Part shown: one piece after another, positions 8,811 to 17,665 of the stretch
Position numbering within the stretch: the stretch's first letter is position 1
Layout of the letters: every line of letters starts with the position of its first letter
Source of the DNA: Rhodospirillum sp.
GTDB lineage: Bacteria > Pseudomonadota > Alphaproteobacteria > Rhodospirillales > Rhodospirillaceae
Reading direction: 5' to 3'
NCBI GenBank assembly: GCA_021741145.1
Contig: JAIOYK010000004.1
Location: 62,001 to 126,000, forward strand
DNA: 64,000 bases
The notes under the pieces: model-generated
Told to the model about the DNA's origin: nothing
Seen by the model: the letters and a program-made list of their open reading frames with translations, nothing else
Database searches by the model: none
Position numbers and translations under genes: made by a program

Positions 8811-9730
8811 GATTGGCTCATCCGGATGCGGGGGTCGAGCCAGGCGTTGATCACATCGGCCACGAAAGTCAGCCAAACGTAGAGCATGGCGTAGACGAGG
8901 ACGATGGCCTGGACGGTGGGGAAATCATTGCGGGAGATGCTCTCCCAGGCGAGCAAACCTATGCCGCGGATGCTGAACACGCTCTCCACCACCACCGAAC
9001 CGCCCAGGATAAAACCGAACTCCACCGCCGCGACGCTGACAACCGGCAGGATGGAATTGCGGACGGCGTGGCCCAGCAACACCTGGGAAGGCAGCAATCC
9101 CTTGGCGCGGGCCGTGCGCACGTAATCCGAACCCAAGGCCTCGATCATCCCCGCCCGGGTCAACCGCATCATCGAGGGTACGGCGTAGTAACCCAGGACG
9201 ATGGAGGGGAGAATAAAGTGCGCCCAGCTCTCCGAACCCGAAACGGGCAGCCAGCGCAAGACGACGGCGAAGACCCAAATCATCATCAACGCCAGCCAGA
9301 AACTGGGCGTCGCCTGGCCGATAATCCCGAGGGCCTGCGCCACACTGTCCGGCCAGCGATTGCGGTAAACCGCGGCCAGAATTCCAAGCGGAAGGGACAG
9401 AGAGAGCGCCAAAACGATAGCCAGCCCTCCCAATTTGGCGGTCTGGGGATAGCGTTTGGCCAGCAACTCGGATACGGGCGCGCCGAAATAGTAGCTGTCT
9501 CCGAAATCGCCGGTCAGGACCCGGCCCACCCAATTCAGGTATTGGACCGGGACCGGCTGGTCGAAGCCGAAGCGCTTGCGAATAACCTCGATATCCGCCT
9601 CCCGGGCGCCTTCTCCGGCCAGGGTCACCGCGGGATCGCCTGAGATAAAGGTCAGGCCAAAGCTAAGAAGCGACACGGTCAAAGCCACCAGAAGGGCGAT
9701 GACGAGCCGCCTCAGGATGAAACGCGGCAT
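8807..9730 (-). CDS. peptide ABC transporter permease (DppB type)
   Basis: A 307-residue inner-membrane permease. It opens with the typical FILRRLVIALLVALTVSLLSF helix and continues with GDPA and the loop DQPVPVQYLNWVGRVLTGDFG, characteristic of DppB/OppB. The EAA-like loop (TARAKGLLPSQVLLGHAVRN) and a final WLDPRIR tail are seen. It is second in the operon after the binding protein, from which it is separated by 103 bp holding a strong hairpin. Confidence 0.92.
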   Translation of the reverse strand: MPRFILRRLVIALLVALTVSLLSFGLTFISGDPAVTLAGEGAREADIEVIRKRFGFDQPVPVQYLNWVGRVLTGDFGDSYYFGAPVSELLAKRYPQTAKLGGLAIVLALSLSLPLGILAAVYRNRWPDSVAQALGIIGQATPSFWLALMMIWVFAVVLRWLPVSGSESWAHFILPSIVLGYYAVPSMMRLTRAGMIEALGSDYVRTARAKGLLPSQVLLGHAVRNSILPVVSVAAVEFGFILGGSVVVESVFSIRGIGLLAWESISRNDFPTVQAIVLVYAMLYVWLTFVADVINAWLDPRIRMSQS

Positions 9731-9786
9731 GGTTTCGGCCTAACTGTCCTGGGGTTCACTGACATGGTTCGGACTTCCATGGAGCA

Positions 9787-9825
9787 GGCGGCACCGGACA
9801 ACGATGAGTCGTCGCCGGCGCCGCC
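9787..9825 (-). terminator. intercistronic hairpin between binding protein and permease genes
   Basis: GGCGGC(A)CCGG...ACGA (9787-9804) pairs with TCGT..CCGG(C)GCCGCC (9809-9825) around a TGAG loop. Stems of this kind after a binding-protein gene commonly block 3' decay or terminate partially, giving more binding protein than permease. No T-run is present. Confidence 0.5.
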
Positions 9826-9833
9826 CCTATGGT

Positions 9834-11372
9834 TTATTTCCAGCTCGCCGCGTAGAATTTGGGCAACTCGTCCGCCGTGGGCATGAAGTCCAGGGCCGCG
9901 TTAAAACTGTAGTTCTTGGTGTAGCTGAACAGGGGGATCCAGTAGACCTCCTCGGCGATACGCCCCAGGGCCTTGGCGTAGGCGGCTCGGCGCGCCTCCG
10001 GATCGGTGGCCAGATCACCCTCGCGGATGGCGGCCTGGACATCCGCGTCCTTGGCCGGATCATCGGGGCCACCACCGAAGAAGTAGCTGGTGATGGCCGA
10101 CACGTCCGGAATGGACGAAGACCCCCAGGTCATGTTGGCCAGGGGCACCTTCCCCTCGACGATCTGGTCGCGCAGCGCGCCGTACTTCAGCCAGTTCAGA
10201 TTTGTCTTAATTCCGACCTTGGCGAGGTCACCCATGATCGCCTCGGCCACGGCGCGATCCCGATAGCCGTAGGCTTCAATTGTGAAGCCCTCGGGATATC
10301 CCGCGGAGGCGAGCAGACCCCGTGCCGTCTCGGGATCATAGTCGTACACGGTGACGTCACTGGCGCACCCGAATTGAACGGGATGGCAGGCCGCGTTGAC
10401 CACCTGGGAGTTCTCGCCCATCAGGAACTTGGCGATGCGGTCCCGGTCGATGGCATGGGCGACGGCCCGGCGCACGGCCCGATTGGTGAACACATCGGTG
10501 CCGCTGGTCCCTTTCAAATCCAGAGTCAGGTAGCTGATGCGCATGGTCGGCGCGTTGATGACGGTCACGTCCGGGGCGGCGCTTAGGGCCTTGGCCTGGT
10601 CATTGTTCAGGCCCCACAGCCAATCCACGCCACCGGTCATCATTTCGGCCAATTGGGTGGATTCATCGGCGATGGTGCGATAGGTGAGGGTCTGGATCGT
10701 CGGCTTGCCCTTCGGGCTGTCGGCGAAGTAATCCCCGTTGATCTCCATGACGATCGCCTCGCCCGGCTCGAAATTCGTCACCTTATAGGGACCCGTTCCC
10801 ACCGGTTTGACCGCCATGTACCGCTTCGCGCCATCCGTGCCCTCGACCGCGGTGTCGTAGTGGCCCTCGGGCAGGATTGGCAGAACAAGCGCCAGATTGG
10901 ACAAGATGGCGGGGAAGGATTCCCGCAGGGTGAGCCGGACCGTGTGCTCGCCCGTTTGTTCGGCGCCCTTCAGCCAGCGGATATCGCCGTAGTTGAGGAT
11001 GCCATTGGCTTCATCGGTGATGAAATTGAACGTGTAGACCACATCCTCCGGGCCAAAGGACGACCCGTCGTGGAACACGACGTCGTCCCGCAGTTCGAAC
11101 TCCCAGGTGGTGGGGTCGATCTGCTTCCAGCTCTTCGCCAGGAGGGGTTTGAAGTCCTCGCTCTCCTGGTCCCAATAGACAAGTCCGTCGTAGACATGCT
11201 GGGCGATGACCACCGTCTCGCGCGAGGTATCAAAATAGGTCTCGGCCGACACGACTTCCTTTTGGGAGGCCCATGTTAGACTGTTGTCGCCCGGCCCCGC
11301 GTGGGCCGTGGGAACCGCCAGAACAACACTGGCCGCCAATAGACACACCATCTTCAATTTGTGAATCCGCAT
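9834..11372 (-). CDS. peptide/nickel-type ABC transporter substrate-binding protein (family 5)
   Basis: A 512-residue exported binding protein. The signal peptide is MRIHKLKMVCLLAASVVLA with AHA-G cleavage near residue 26. SBP_bac_5 features follow: WEFELRDDVVFHDGSSFGPEDVVYTFN, a central VGTGPYKVTNFEPGEAIVME, and a C-terminal YGYRDRAVAEAIMGDLAKVGI. It delivers peptide-like ligands to the adjacent permeases. AAGGGG precedes the ATG by 8 nt. As first gene after the divergent IclR regulator, it is probably under that regulator's control. Ligand identity is unknown; the racemase and M20 genes suggest acylated amino acids or dipeptides. Confidence 0.92.
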   Translation of the reverse strand: MRIHKLKMVCLLAASVVLAVPTAHAGPGDNSLTWASQKEVVSAETYFDTSRETVVIAQHVYDGLVYWDQESEDFKPLLAKSWKQIDPTTWEFELRDDVVFHDGSSFGPEDVVYTFNFITDEANGILNYGDIRWLKGAEQTGEHTVRLTLRESFPAILSNLALVLPILPEGHYDTAVEGTDGAKRYMAVKPVGTGPYKVTNFEPGEAIVMEINGDYFADSPKGKPTIQTLTYRTIADESTQLAEMMTGGVDWLWGLNNDQAKALSAAPDVTVINAPTMRISYLTLDLKGTSGTDVFTNRAVRRAVAHAIDRDRIAKFLMGENSQVVNAACHPVQFGCASDVTVYDYDPETARGLLASAGYPEGFTIEAYGYRDRAVAEAIMGDLAKVGIKTNLNWLKYGALRDQIVEGKVPLANMTWGSSSIPDVSAITSYFFGGGPDDPAKDADVQAAIREGDLATDPEARRAAYAKALGRIAEEVYWIPLFSYTKNYSFNAALDFMPTADELPKFYAASWK

Positions 11373-11531
11373 ATCGATACCCCTTGCTAATGGACGCTTG
11401 AAACCAGCATTCGATTATGTTACTCACTATGTGATTGCTTCGATCATTATTTAATCAACCCGCGATGCCGCCTGTCAACCCCCTCCGTGGCTCCGGGGCA
11501 TCGCGACACACGAACCTCAGTGACGGAAACC
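11373..11531. promoter_or_regulatory. divergent promoter region, peptide importer operon / IclR gene
   Basis: 159 bp between two divergent starts, markedly AT-rich in its middle (11400-11460). Promoters for both directions and an IclR-type operator are expected here. I could not pick a convincing palindrome; TGATT...AATCA near 11430-11457 is the only short candidate. Confidence 0.45.
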
Positions 11532-12317
11532 ATGGCGACATACGATAAACCCCGCGTACTCGTTTCCACTCTCGACCGCGGTCTTCGATTGCTGCAGCTG
11601 TTCCGGGAAACTCAGGATGGCTTGAGTCTCGCGGAGATGACCCAGCGTTCGGGATTCGAGAAAAGCGCCGTGCAACGCCTCGCCTACACCCTTCACGCCC
11701 TGGGGTATTTGGAACGGGACGAGGCGACTCGACGCTACCGGCCCGGACTGCGGCTCCTCGACTTCGCCTATGCCCACCTCATCCACGATCGCCTTCTGGC
11801 GCGCGCCGTGCCCCACTTGGTGTCACTCGGTAGCTCGCTTGGGATCACCGTGAATCTCGCGGTCCTTGATGGCTGCGAGGTGATCTACAAGCTGCGTCTA
11901 CCCCATGCAGCCATGGCGTTCGATGGAACGCTGATCGGCGCGCGATGGCCCGCGGCCATCACCGCCATCGGACAGGTGATCGCGGCCTTCTCCGAGGACC
12001 ATGTTGTCGAGACCATGCTGTCTGGCGGCCTGCCGGAGCCGATGACACCGTTCACCTGCCGAGACATGGAGGAAATCCGCGCCCGCGTGGCGCGCGCTCG
12101 GCGGGACGGCTTCGCCATTTCCAGCCAGCAGATCATGCTTCAGGAAATCGCGGTCGCCGCTCCCGTGATCGACTTCAACCGGCGGGCCATCGCGGCGATC
12201 AGCATGCCCGTTTACATGCCGGAATGGGACGAGGCCCGCGTCCGAGAGGAATTGGTCCCCGTCATCACCGACACGGCGCGCGCCATTTCGTCGATTATTT
12301 CCCGGAACCAGATCTAG
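11532..12317 (+). CDS. IclR-family transcriptional regulator
   Basis: A 261-residue regulator. The N-terminal winged helix-turn-helix runs from STLDRGLRLLQLF through LSLAEMTQRSGFEKSAVQRLAYTLHALGYLER (residues about 10-70). The C-terminal effector domain has the IclR-type LVSLGSSLGITVNLAVLDG start, a GARWPAAITAIGQVIAAF stretch near the usual ligand loop and the closing DTARAISSII helix. It is divergent from the peptide importer operon and so probably controls it in response to an imported or processed ligand. In-frame starts at 11487 (ATG) and 11520 (GTG) are alternatives; 11532 gives the usual short N-terminus. Confidence 0.88.
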   Translation: MATYDKPRVLVSTLDRGLRLLQLFRETQDGLSLAEMTQRSGFEKSAVQRLAYTLHALGYLERDEATRRYRPGLRLLDFAYAHLIHDRLLARAVPHLVSLGSSLGITVNLAVLDGCEVIYKLRLPHAAMAFDGTLIGARWPAAITAIGQVIAAFSEDHVVETMLSGGLPEPMTPFTCRDMEEIRARVARARRDGFAISSQQIMLQEIAVAAPVIDFNRRAIAAISMPVYMPEWDEARVREELVPVITDTARAISSIISRNQI

Positions 12318-12418
12318 CGGTCTGCCAAATTGTGGGTTTCCCTTCGATTGCCCCGGAGTGCCCGTCTTGTGCGCGGCAAGGCGTGCGACGTCCGTTCTCG
12401 GGGGGCACTCCACTTCCA

Positions 12419-12465
12419 AGAGTGAAACTGGATCAGCTTGGGCCAAGCTGGCCCAGTTTCACTCT
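12419..12465. repeat. 47-bp REP-like palindrome
   Basis: Arms AGAGTGAAACTGG (12419-12431) and CCAGTTTCACTCT (12453-12465) match perfectly over 13 bp. Inside, CAGCTTGG (12434-12441) pairs with CCAAGCTG (12443-12450), giving an almost fully paired cruciform. A separate 14-bp palindrome AATTCTATAGAATT follows at 12466-12479. A diverged copy occurs at 6105-6148. It lies after the IclR gene and could also act as a hairpin terminator. Confidence 0.75.
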
Positions 12466-12543
12466 AATTCTATAGAATTTAGAGTATCTTCGAGGCCAAA
12501 CGCCTTGCACCAAAAGGAAAGCGCCCATGCGGGACGCACCAGG

Positions 12544-12566
12544 AAAAAGGGGGTGCGACAGCACCC
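12544..12566 (-). terminator. terminator-like hairpin after tRNA-like sequence
   Basis: On the minus strand GGGTGC-tgtc-GCACCC is followed by a short T-run (AAAAA at 12544-12548 on the plus strand). Its position relative to the tRNA-like element mirrors that of the terminator behind the real tRNA-Lys at 14994-15023. Confidence 0.5.
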
Positions 12567-12584
12567 GCAACCCCTTGATCTCAT

Positions 12585-12663
12585 TGGTGGGCGCACAAGG
12601 ACTTGACCCTTGGATCCGCTGATTAGGCGCCAACTCTTCCACCACCGAAGTTGCTATACGCCC
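12585..12663 (-). pseudogene. degenerate tRNA-Lys-like sequence
   Basis: 79 bp that keep the acceptor ends of the intact tRNA-Lys: 5' GGGCGTATAGC and 3' TGCGCCCACCA. They also keep TAATCAGCG of the anticodon arm and a T-stem CAAGG/CCTTG. However, the D-arm is scrambled, the T-loop lacks the TTC start, and no regular anticodon loop with U33 and a Lys anticodon can be folded. The flanking bases CCCCTTGATC..ATTGGTGGGCGCA also match those beside tRNA-Lys. It is best read as a decayed duplicate; an unusual functional tRNA is less likely. Confidence 0.55.
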
Positions 12664-12680
12664 TCGGAGGGGCCGGACGT

Positions 12681-14726
12681 TTACCCTTTGCGCTTCTTGC
12701 TCGGTTTCCCAGCCATCGGGCTTTTGCTCTTGCCCCAGGGCTTCGTCGAGGTTGGCTTCGCCTTGGCCCAACCCTTGCCTTTCTCGCCCGTATCCTTCTT
12801 GCGTGGTTCGGGCTTATCCGCTTCGGGGTTGCGTGCTTCGGGCTTGCGCCCATCCGTCTTATGTACGCGGCCCTCGGCCAGACGTGGCTTGCGCTCCGGA
12901 CGGTTTTGGCGGATCTGGTCGGGCCGAGGCGACGGGGCGCTCTCGGCGTCGGCGTCGATGGCGGCGGCGCGGGCCTTCTTCCATGCCGGAGAGGGGCCGT
13001 CTACGTTCTCGCGACGCGGCGACGTGCCTTCGGCGCGCGGTCGCCTTGCCGCCGGGGCGGCATTGTCCTTGGAGGGCGAGGGCTTGGCGGGTGGGGTGTC
13101 GCCCAGGAGGTCGATACGCCCTTCGGGGCGCGGGGTCTGCCTCAAGGCTTCTTGGAAGTGCCCGGATACACTGCCCGCGACCTCGAAGACGGTTTCGCGT
13201 GGCAGGATACGGATCTCTCCGATCTCGGACTTGGCGATGCGCCCCTGACGGCAGATCAAGGGGATCAGCCAGCGTGGATCGGCGTTCTTTTCCCGCCCGA
13301 TGTTCAGGCGGAACCACACGGTCGGACCCAGATCCCGCGGATTGGCGCGCAGGGCGCGTTCCGGGCGTTCCGGGCGCTCCCCGCGCTCTGGACGCTCCCC
13401 GCGCGGCGGCGGCTCGCCGGGATCGAAGACTTCCTCCGCGGCGGGAAGCTGGGAACTGTACAGACGAACCAGGGCCAGAGCCAAATCCTCGGCCGGACGT
13501 TCGGCCAGAAGGGCCTGGGCGATGGCGCGTTCTTCGTCCGAAGGCGCCTCCGTCAGCGCCGGGTGGGTCAACAGGCGCCGCCGGTCCATGTCTCGGACTT
13601 CCTCGATGGTCGGGGCGGCGCTCCATTCGACGGAGATACCCGCCTCGGCGAGCAGCCCCTCGACCCGGCGGCGGCGGGACACCGGAGCCAGCATCACGCT
13701 GACCCCCTTGCGCCCGGCGCGGCCCGTTCGGCCGGAGCGGTGCTGAAGGGTCTGGGCGGTCCGCGGCAATTCGGCATGAATGACCAGATCGAGGCTCGGC
13801 AGATCGATGCCCCGGGCCGCCACGTCGGTGGCCACGCAGACCCGCGCCCGACCGTCGCGCAGGGCCTGGAGGGCATGGTTGCGCTCACCCTGGCTCAGTT
13901 CACCCGACAGGGCCACCACGCCGAAGCCGCGTTCCATCAGGCTGGCTTGCAGGTGGCGCACGGACTCGCGGGTGGCGCAGAAGACCATGGAGGTCGGGGC
14001 GTCGACATACCGCAGCAAGTTGACCACCGTATGTTCGATATCGGTGGGAGCGACCCGGACCACCCGGTGTTCGATATCGGCGTGACCCGACGCCCCACCG
14101 GTCAGGGCAATGCGCAGGGCGTCGCTCTGATAGCGAGCGGCAAGTTTGAGGATCTCCGACGGAATCGTCGCGGAAAACAAAAGAGTGCGACGCCCGGCGG
14201 GGGTGGTGTCGAGGAGGAAGCCGATATCCTCGGAAAAACCGAGGTCGAGCATCTCGTCGGCCTCATCGAGCACCACGACCCGCATGGCCTCGGGGCGCAG
14301 GGCGCCACGCTCCAGGTGATCGCGCAGACGGCCGGGGGTCCCGACGACGATATGAGCGCCGCGTGCCAGGGCGCGGGCCTCGGCGCGCGGATCCATACCG
14401 CCGACGCAGGCCACCACCGTGGCTCCGGCAGGGCCGTAGAGCCAAGCCAATTCGTCATGGACTTGGAGCGCCAGTTCGCGGGTGGGGGCGATGATCAGGG
14501 CCAGCGGCGCGTCAGCCTCATCGAAGCCTTCGGCCCCGGCCAGCAGGGTGTCGGTGATGGCCAGACCATAAGCGACAGTCTTGCCCGAACCTGTTTGCGC
14601 CGAGACCAACAGGTCGCGTCCCAGGGTTTCGGGGTCGATAACCGCCGATTGCACGGCGGTGAGGTCGGTGTAGCCTCGCTCGGCGAGGGCACGGGCGAAA
14701 GGATCGGTGGCGGACAAGAGGTCCAT
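12681..14726 (-). CDS. DEAD-box RNA helicase with DbpA-type RNA-binding domain
   Basis: A 681-residue ATP-dependent RNA helicase. The RecA1 domain has AQTGSGKT (about residue 43), PTRELA, GTPGRL, DEAD (VLDEADEML) and SAT. The RecA2 domain has the ARGID motif and HRSGRTGRAG. After an acidic linker with repeated RGERPER units comes a DbpA-like RNA-binding domain (about 455-530; WFRLNIGREKNADPRWLIPLI). The last 120 residues are very rich in K, R, P and E and probably disordered. The likely role is ribosome assembly or RNA remodelling in the cytoplasm, as for DbpA/CsdA relatives. It stands alone between two tRNA-type elements. Confidence 0.9.
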   Translation of the reverse strand: MDLLSATDPFARALAERGYTDLTAVQSAVIDPETLGRDLLVSAQTGSGKTVAYGLAITDTLLAGAEGFDEADAPLALIIAPTRELALQVHDELAWLYGPAGATVVACVGGMDPRAEARALARGAHIVVGTPGRLRDHLERGALRPEAMRVVVLDEADEMLDLGFSEDIGFLLDTTPAGRRTLLFSATIPSEILKLAARYQSDALRIALTGGASGHADIEHRVVRVAPTDIEHTVVNLLRYVDAPTSMVFCATRESVRHLQASLMERGFGVVALSGELSQGERNHALQALRDGRARVCVATDVAARGIDLPSLDLVIHAELPRTAQTLQHRSGRTGRAGRKGVSVMLAPVSRRRRVEGLLAEAGISVEWSAAPTIEEVRDMDRRRLLTHPALTEAPSDEERAIAQALLAERPAEDLALALVRLYSSQLPAAEEVFDPGEPPPRGERPERGERPERPERALRANPRDLGPTVWFRLNIGREKNADPRWLIPLICRQGRIAKSEIGEIRILPRETVFEVAGSVSGHFQEALRQTPRPEGRIDLLGDTPPAKPSPSKDNAAPAARRPRAEGTSPRRENVDGPSPAWKKARAAAIDADAESAPSPRPDQIRQNRPERKPRLAEGRVHKTDGRKPEARNPEADKPEPRKKDTGEKGKGWAKAKPTSTKPWGKSKSPMAGKPSKKRKG

Positions 14727-14860
14727 GGCGCGCGTTACTTTGACAACAGAGGATCAGAGAGATATTCCCGAAAAACAAGCCCTCGGCTCTTAACGGCGTC
14801 TTATCGGAAATCGGGAGCGCGCAAGGCCAAGAACCTTAAATGCGCGCATTGGGTCGCACT

Positions 14861-14920
14861 AGAGCATTTTCCGATCGGACTGAATCGCTTGGCGATTCTA
14901 TCCGACCGGAAGAATGCTCT
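14861..14920. repeat. 60-bp palindromic repeat element
   Basis: Nested inverted repeats AGAGCATT/AATGCTCT, CCGatCGGA/TCCGacCGG and GAATCGC/GCGATTC leave almost no unpaired bases. A second partial copy of the left arm (AGAGCATTTTCCG) starts at 14935. Elements with this AGAGCATTTTC end are widespread between genes in alphaproteobacteria. It lies in the helicase promoter side of the gap. The rest of 14727-14993 shows nothing else. Confidence 0.75.
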
Positions 14921-14993
14921 AAAATCAGATATCTAGAGCATTTTCCGCGCGAACTCCGTTCCCCGGGCGTTACACAGCAAGGGATCCGGAACG

Positions 14994-15023
14994 AAAAAAG
15001 GGTTGCGAATTCTCTCGCAACCC
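14994..15023 (-). terminator. Rho-independent terminator of tRNA-Lys
   Basis: GGGTTGCGA (15000-15008) pairs perfectly with TCGCAACCC (15015-15023) over 9 bp. On the minus strand the stem is followed by TTTTTT. It lies 11 bp behind the tRNA 3' end. Confidence 0.85.
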
Positions 15024-15034
15024 CTTGATCGAAT

Positions 15035-15110
<76 letters not shown>

Positions 15111-15222
15111 CCAGGGTGGTTCGGAAGAATCCGTCCCGGGTCCCGCCAACTGGACCGCCAAGTCCTCTCGTCGTCGGGAGGCCGGTTTCTAACACCGGCT
15201 ATTCGGCTTGTGAAGTCTTTTT

Positions 15223-16461
15223 TCACATCATCGACGATATTTGCTCTGCCCCTCCGAAGGCTTCTTCTTCATCCTCCCGCTCTTCCACGTACACGACAAG
15301 CGATCGATGGAGACGTCCAACCCGCGCCAAATTTCGCAGCACCTCCACATGTGCCTCCGAAATCCGCAGGCCATGCGCCAAGATCAACCGTCCCTCCGTT
15401 CCCTTCGGCGCGTCCCTATCCACGGTCAGGCGCGCGTCCTCCGCGAGGATCATGCCCGGACACAAATCATGGAAAGAGACTTCACGGGTCCGGCGGGGCA
15501 GGTCCGGCGGATCCGCGGCCCGTTCAAGGCAGGCGCGCACCCTCTTGAAGACCGCCGGATCGTACCGGATGTCATGGTCGGGGAGGCCGTCGAAATCCTC
15601 CGGTGTTGGAAATGAACCAACACAAACATCCCCCAAATCATTCAAAAGTTTCAGAATACGGGCCTCCACGGGGAGGTCGGATCCCCTGGGGCCATCCTTG
15701 GGAAAGCCGCTTCCATCGAATCCCCGATTCTGCAAAAACACGATGCGGGCGACATCGGCCAGCCGGGGAATATTGCGAATCACGTTACAGGCAACCTCGG
15801 GAGCCTGCTCAAGCAAGGCCTGCTCCTCTTCCGTCAAGTCACCCCCATTCTCCAATTTCACCAAGGTATCCGGCGGAAGAGACAGGAGACCCAAGGGCGC
15901 GAGCAACGTGGCCAATTCCAGGCGCCAGTGTCGGGGAATGTTCATTTGGCGACTCAGCCGCCGAACCCAATCGCTATTCCGCATGGACCGGGCGAAGGCC
16001 CGGGGGGCGGCCATGCCGAGCAGATCGGACACAACCTTGATGCTGCCCGATAGGGTCTTTTCCAGAAGCTCGCGCTCCGCGGTAATCAGACGATGCTGTT
16101 CCAATGCCGCGGAAAGTCCCGCCTCCAGCACCACGGGGGGACAAGGCTTGTTCAAAAACCTGAAGATCGCACCCTCGTTGATGGCATCGATGGCCGTCCT
16201 TAAATCCGCGTTTCCCGTCAGCATCATACGAACCGTATCCGGGGCGCGCTCGCGGATGGCCCTCAGAGTCTCCACGCCGTTCAGACCCTTCATCCGCATG
16301 TCACAGAGCACCACCGCGGGAGGCCCCTTCTCCGCGAGATGGAGCAAGGCCTCTTCGCCCCCATCCACGGTCTCGACCGTGAACTTGCGGCGCAACAGAC
16401 GCCGCATGCCAGCCAGTAGGTTTACATCATCATCCACGATCAAAATGGTTTCAGACATCAC
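15223..16461 (-). CDS. response regulator with catalytically dead HD-GYP domain
   Basis: A 412-residue protein. Receiver domain 1-125: IVDDD, phospho-acceptor Asp54 in VLCDMRM, TGN, and Lys105 in LNKPC. The second half aligns with HD-GYP c-di-GMP phosphodiesterases, but every metal ligand I can place is lost. HD is Ala188-Pro189 (LLAPLG), the next His is Ala in EQAPEVA, and the HHE region is LQN before GFDGSGFP (normally YDGSGYP). It should bind partners or nucleotide rather than hydrolyse c-di-GMP (inference). The C-terminal 110 residues (FHDLCPGMILAEDARL) form a further domain often found after such modules. It is the last gene of the kinase operon and overlaps the HDOD regulator by 11 bp. 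Confidence 0.85.
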   Translation of the reverse strand: MMSETILIVDDDVNLLAGMRRLLRRKFTVETVDGGEEALLHLAEKGPPAVVLCDMRMKGLNGVETLRAIRERAPDTVRMMLTGNADLRTAIDAINEGAIFRFLNKPCPPVVLEAGLSAALEQHRLITAERELLEKTLSGSIKVVSDLLGMAAPRAFARSMRNSDWVRRLSRQMNIPRHWRLELATLLAPLGLLSLPPDTLVKLENGGDLTEEEQALLEQAPEVACNVIRNIPRLADVARIVFLQNRGFDGSGFPKDGPRGSDLPVEARILKLLNDLGDVCVGSFPTPEDFDGLPDHDIRYDPAVFKRVRACLERAADPPDLPRRTREVSFHDLCPGMILAEDARLTVDRDAPKGTEGRLILAHGLRISEAHVEVLRNLARVGRLHRSLVVYVEEREDEEEAFGGAEQISSMM

Positions 16462-17665
16462 TCGACACCTTCTTGCTCAAGGAACTCCGGTCCCGCCACA
16501 TCCGTGCCTTCACCCCCATGCCCAATCCCTCCAGATAATCCAGATCCAGGTCCTGCTCCAGGGAAGCCACCTGAGGACCCAGCACTTGGGCGAGATGGAC
16601 ATAGGGCAACAATCCAGGACCCTGATAGGAGCAGTCGGCGGGCGTTCGCTGATAGAGAACCGCCTCCACGACCTCGTCTTCCAGCCCCCAAAGGCCCAAA
16701 AGATAGGCCGCCAGTTCCTCGTTGGTCGCCCCCAGGGCGTCCCGTTCCAACTTGGGCAAGCCCCCCCCCACGGCGGACTCCAATAGATTTGGATAAATCT
16801 CCGGATAGAGAGTCAGGAAAATCAGCTTCCCAATGGGAGACATCATGCCCGCGCTAAATCCCCGGCTGCGCAGTTCCGCGCTCCCACCATCCTCGCGGAT
16901 CAATTTCTCCGTCAGGACCGCGCGCGCCATGGCCACCATATTGACCCGCGAAACGAGTGAGGCAAGCTCCGCCCTTCCGCGGAAGCAGGAAAAGAGACTG
17001 GCCGTGATGGTCAGGGTCCGAACCTTTTCAAACCCCAGAAAACGGACGGCCAAAAAAATATCTCCGACCCGATTCGGTAGGGAAAAGTAAGCCGAATTGG
17101 CCATCTTGAGCACGGCCGCGCTCATGGCCATGTCCTCCCCGATGATCCGGGCGATATCGTCAATGGTGGCGCTATCCCTGCGGAATTCCGCCATGAGCCG
17201 TTGGTAGCGCGCCGGCGGCGAGGGAAGGCGGTCTATACCCGTGACCAAATCTCGGATCGCCCCGGATCCCAGGTAACGGCGCAGAGCCATCGACCGGTCC
17301 ATTAACGCTATGATCCGGTCTGGATCACAGGGCTTGGCAAGAAAGGCGTGGGTGCCCGCCGCGGCCCGCATGATGCCCTTTTCATCGGAAAATCCGGAAA
17401 GAATGACCCGGACACTGCCGGGATGGAGCCGCTCCACTTCCGAAAGCAAGGCCGCCCCGTCCAGATCCGGCATGCGCATGTCCGACACGACGATATCGAA
17501 AGATCGCGTGCGCAGCACGTCCAGCGCCACCTTCCCCCCTTCCACGAAGGTCATCTCCCAACGATCCCGGTACCGCCTCAAGGCGCGTCGCAGAGCATTC
17601 AGGATATTGGGCTCATCATCGACAAAAAGGACGGAATGGCGGTCCTGTTCCAAGTTATTGGCCAT
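16451..17665 (-). CDS. response regulator with HDOD output domain
   Basis: A 404-residue protein. The receiver domain (1-130) has LFVDDE, phospho-acceptor Asp62 in [17 protein letters not shown] and KPCD. The HDOD domain (about 145-345) shows the expected [14 protein letters not shown] start, [19 protein letters not shown] and GRVG-like [19 protein letters not shown] domains are non-enzymatic HD relatives used for protein interaction in signalling. The gene overlaps the histidine kinase by 11 bp upstream and the dead HD-GYP regulator downstream, so the kinase probably has two cognate partners. Confidence 0.9.
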   Translation of the reverse strand: MANNLEQDRHSVLFVDDEPNILNALRRALRRYRDRWEMTFVEGGKVALDVLRTRSFDIVVSDMRMPDLDGAALLSEVERLHPGSVRVILSGFSDEKGIMRAAAGTHAFLAKPCDPDRIIALMDRSMALRRYLGSGAIRDLVTGIDRLPSPPARYQRLMAEFRRDSATIDDIARIIGEDMAMSAAVLKMANSAYFSLPNRVGDIFLAVRFLGFEKVRTLTITASLFSCFRGRAELASLVSRVNMVAMARAVLTEKLIREDGGSAELRSRGFSAGMMSPIGKLIFLTLYPEIYPNLLESAVGGGLPKLERDALGATNEELAAYLLGLWGLEDEVVEAVLYQRTPADCSYQGPGLLPYVHLAQVLGPQVASLEQDLDLDYLEGLGMGVKARMWRDRSSLSKKVSSDV

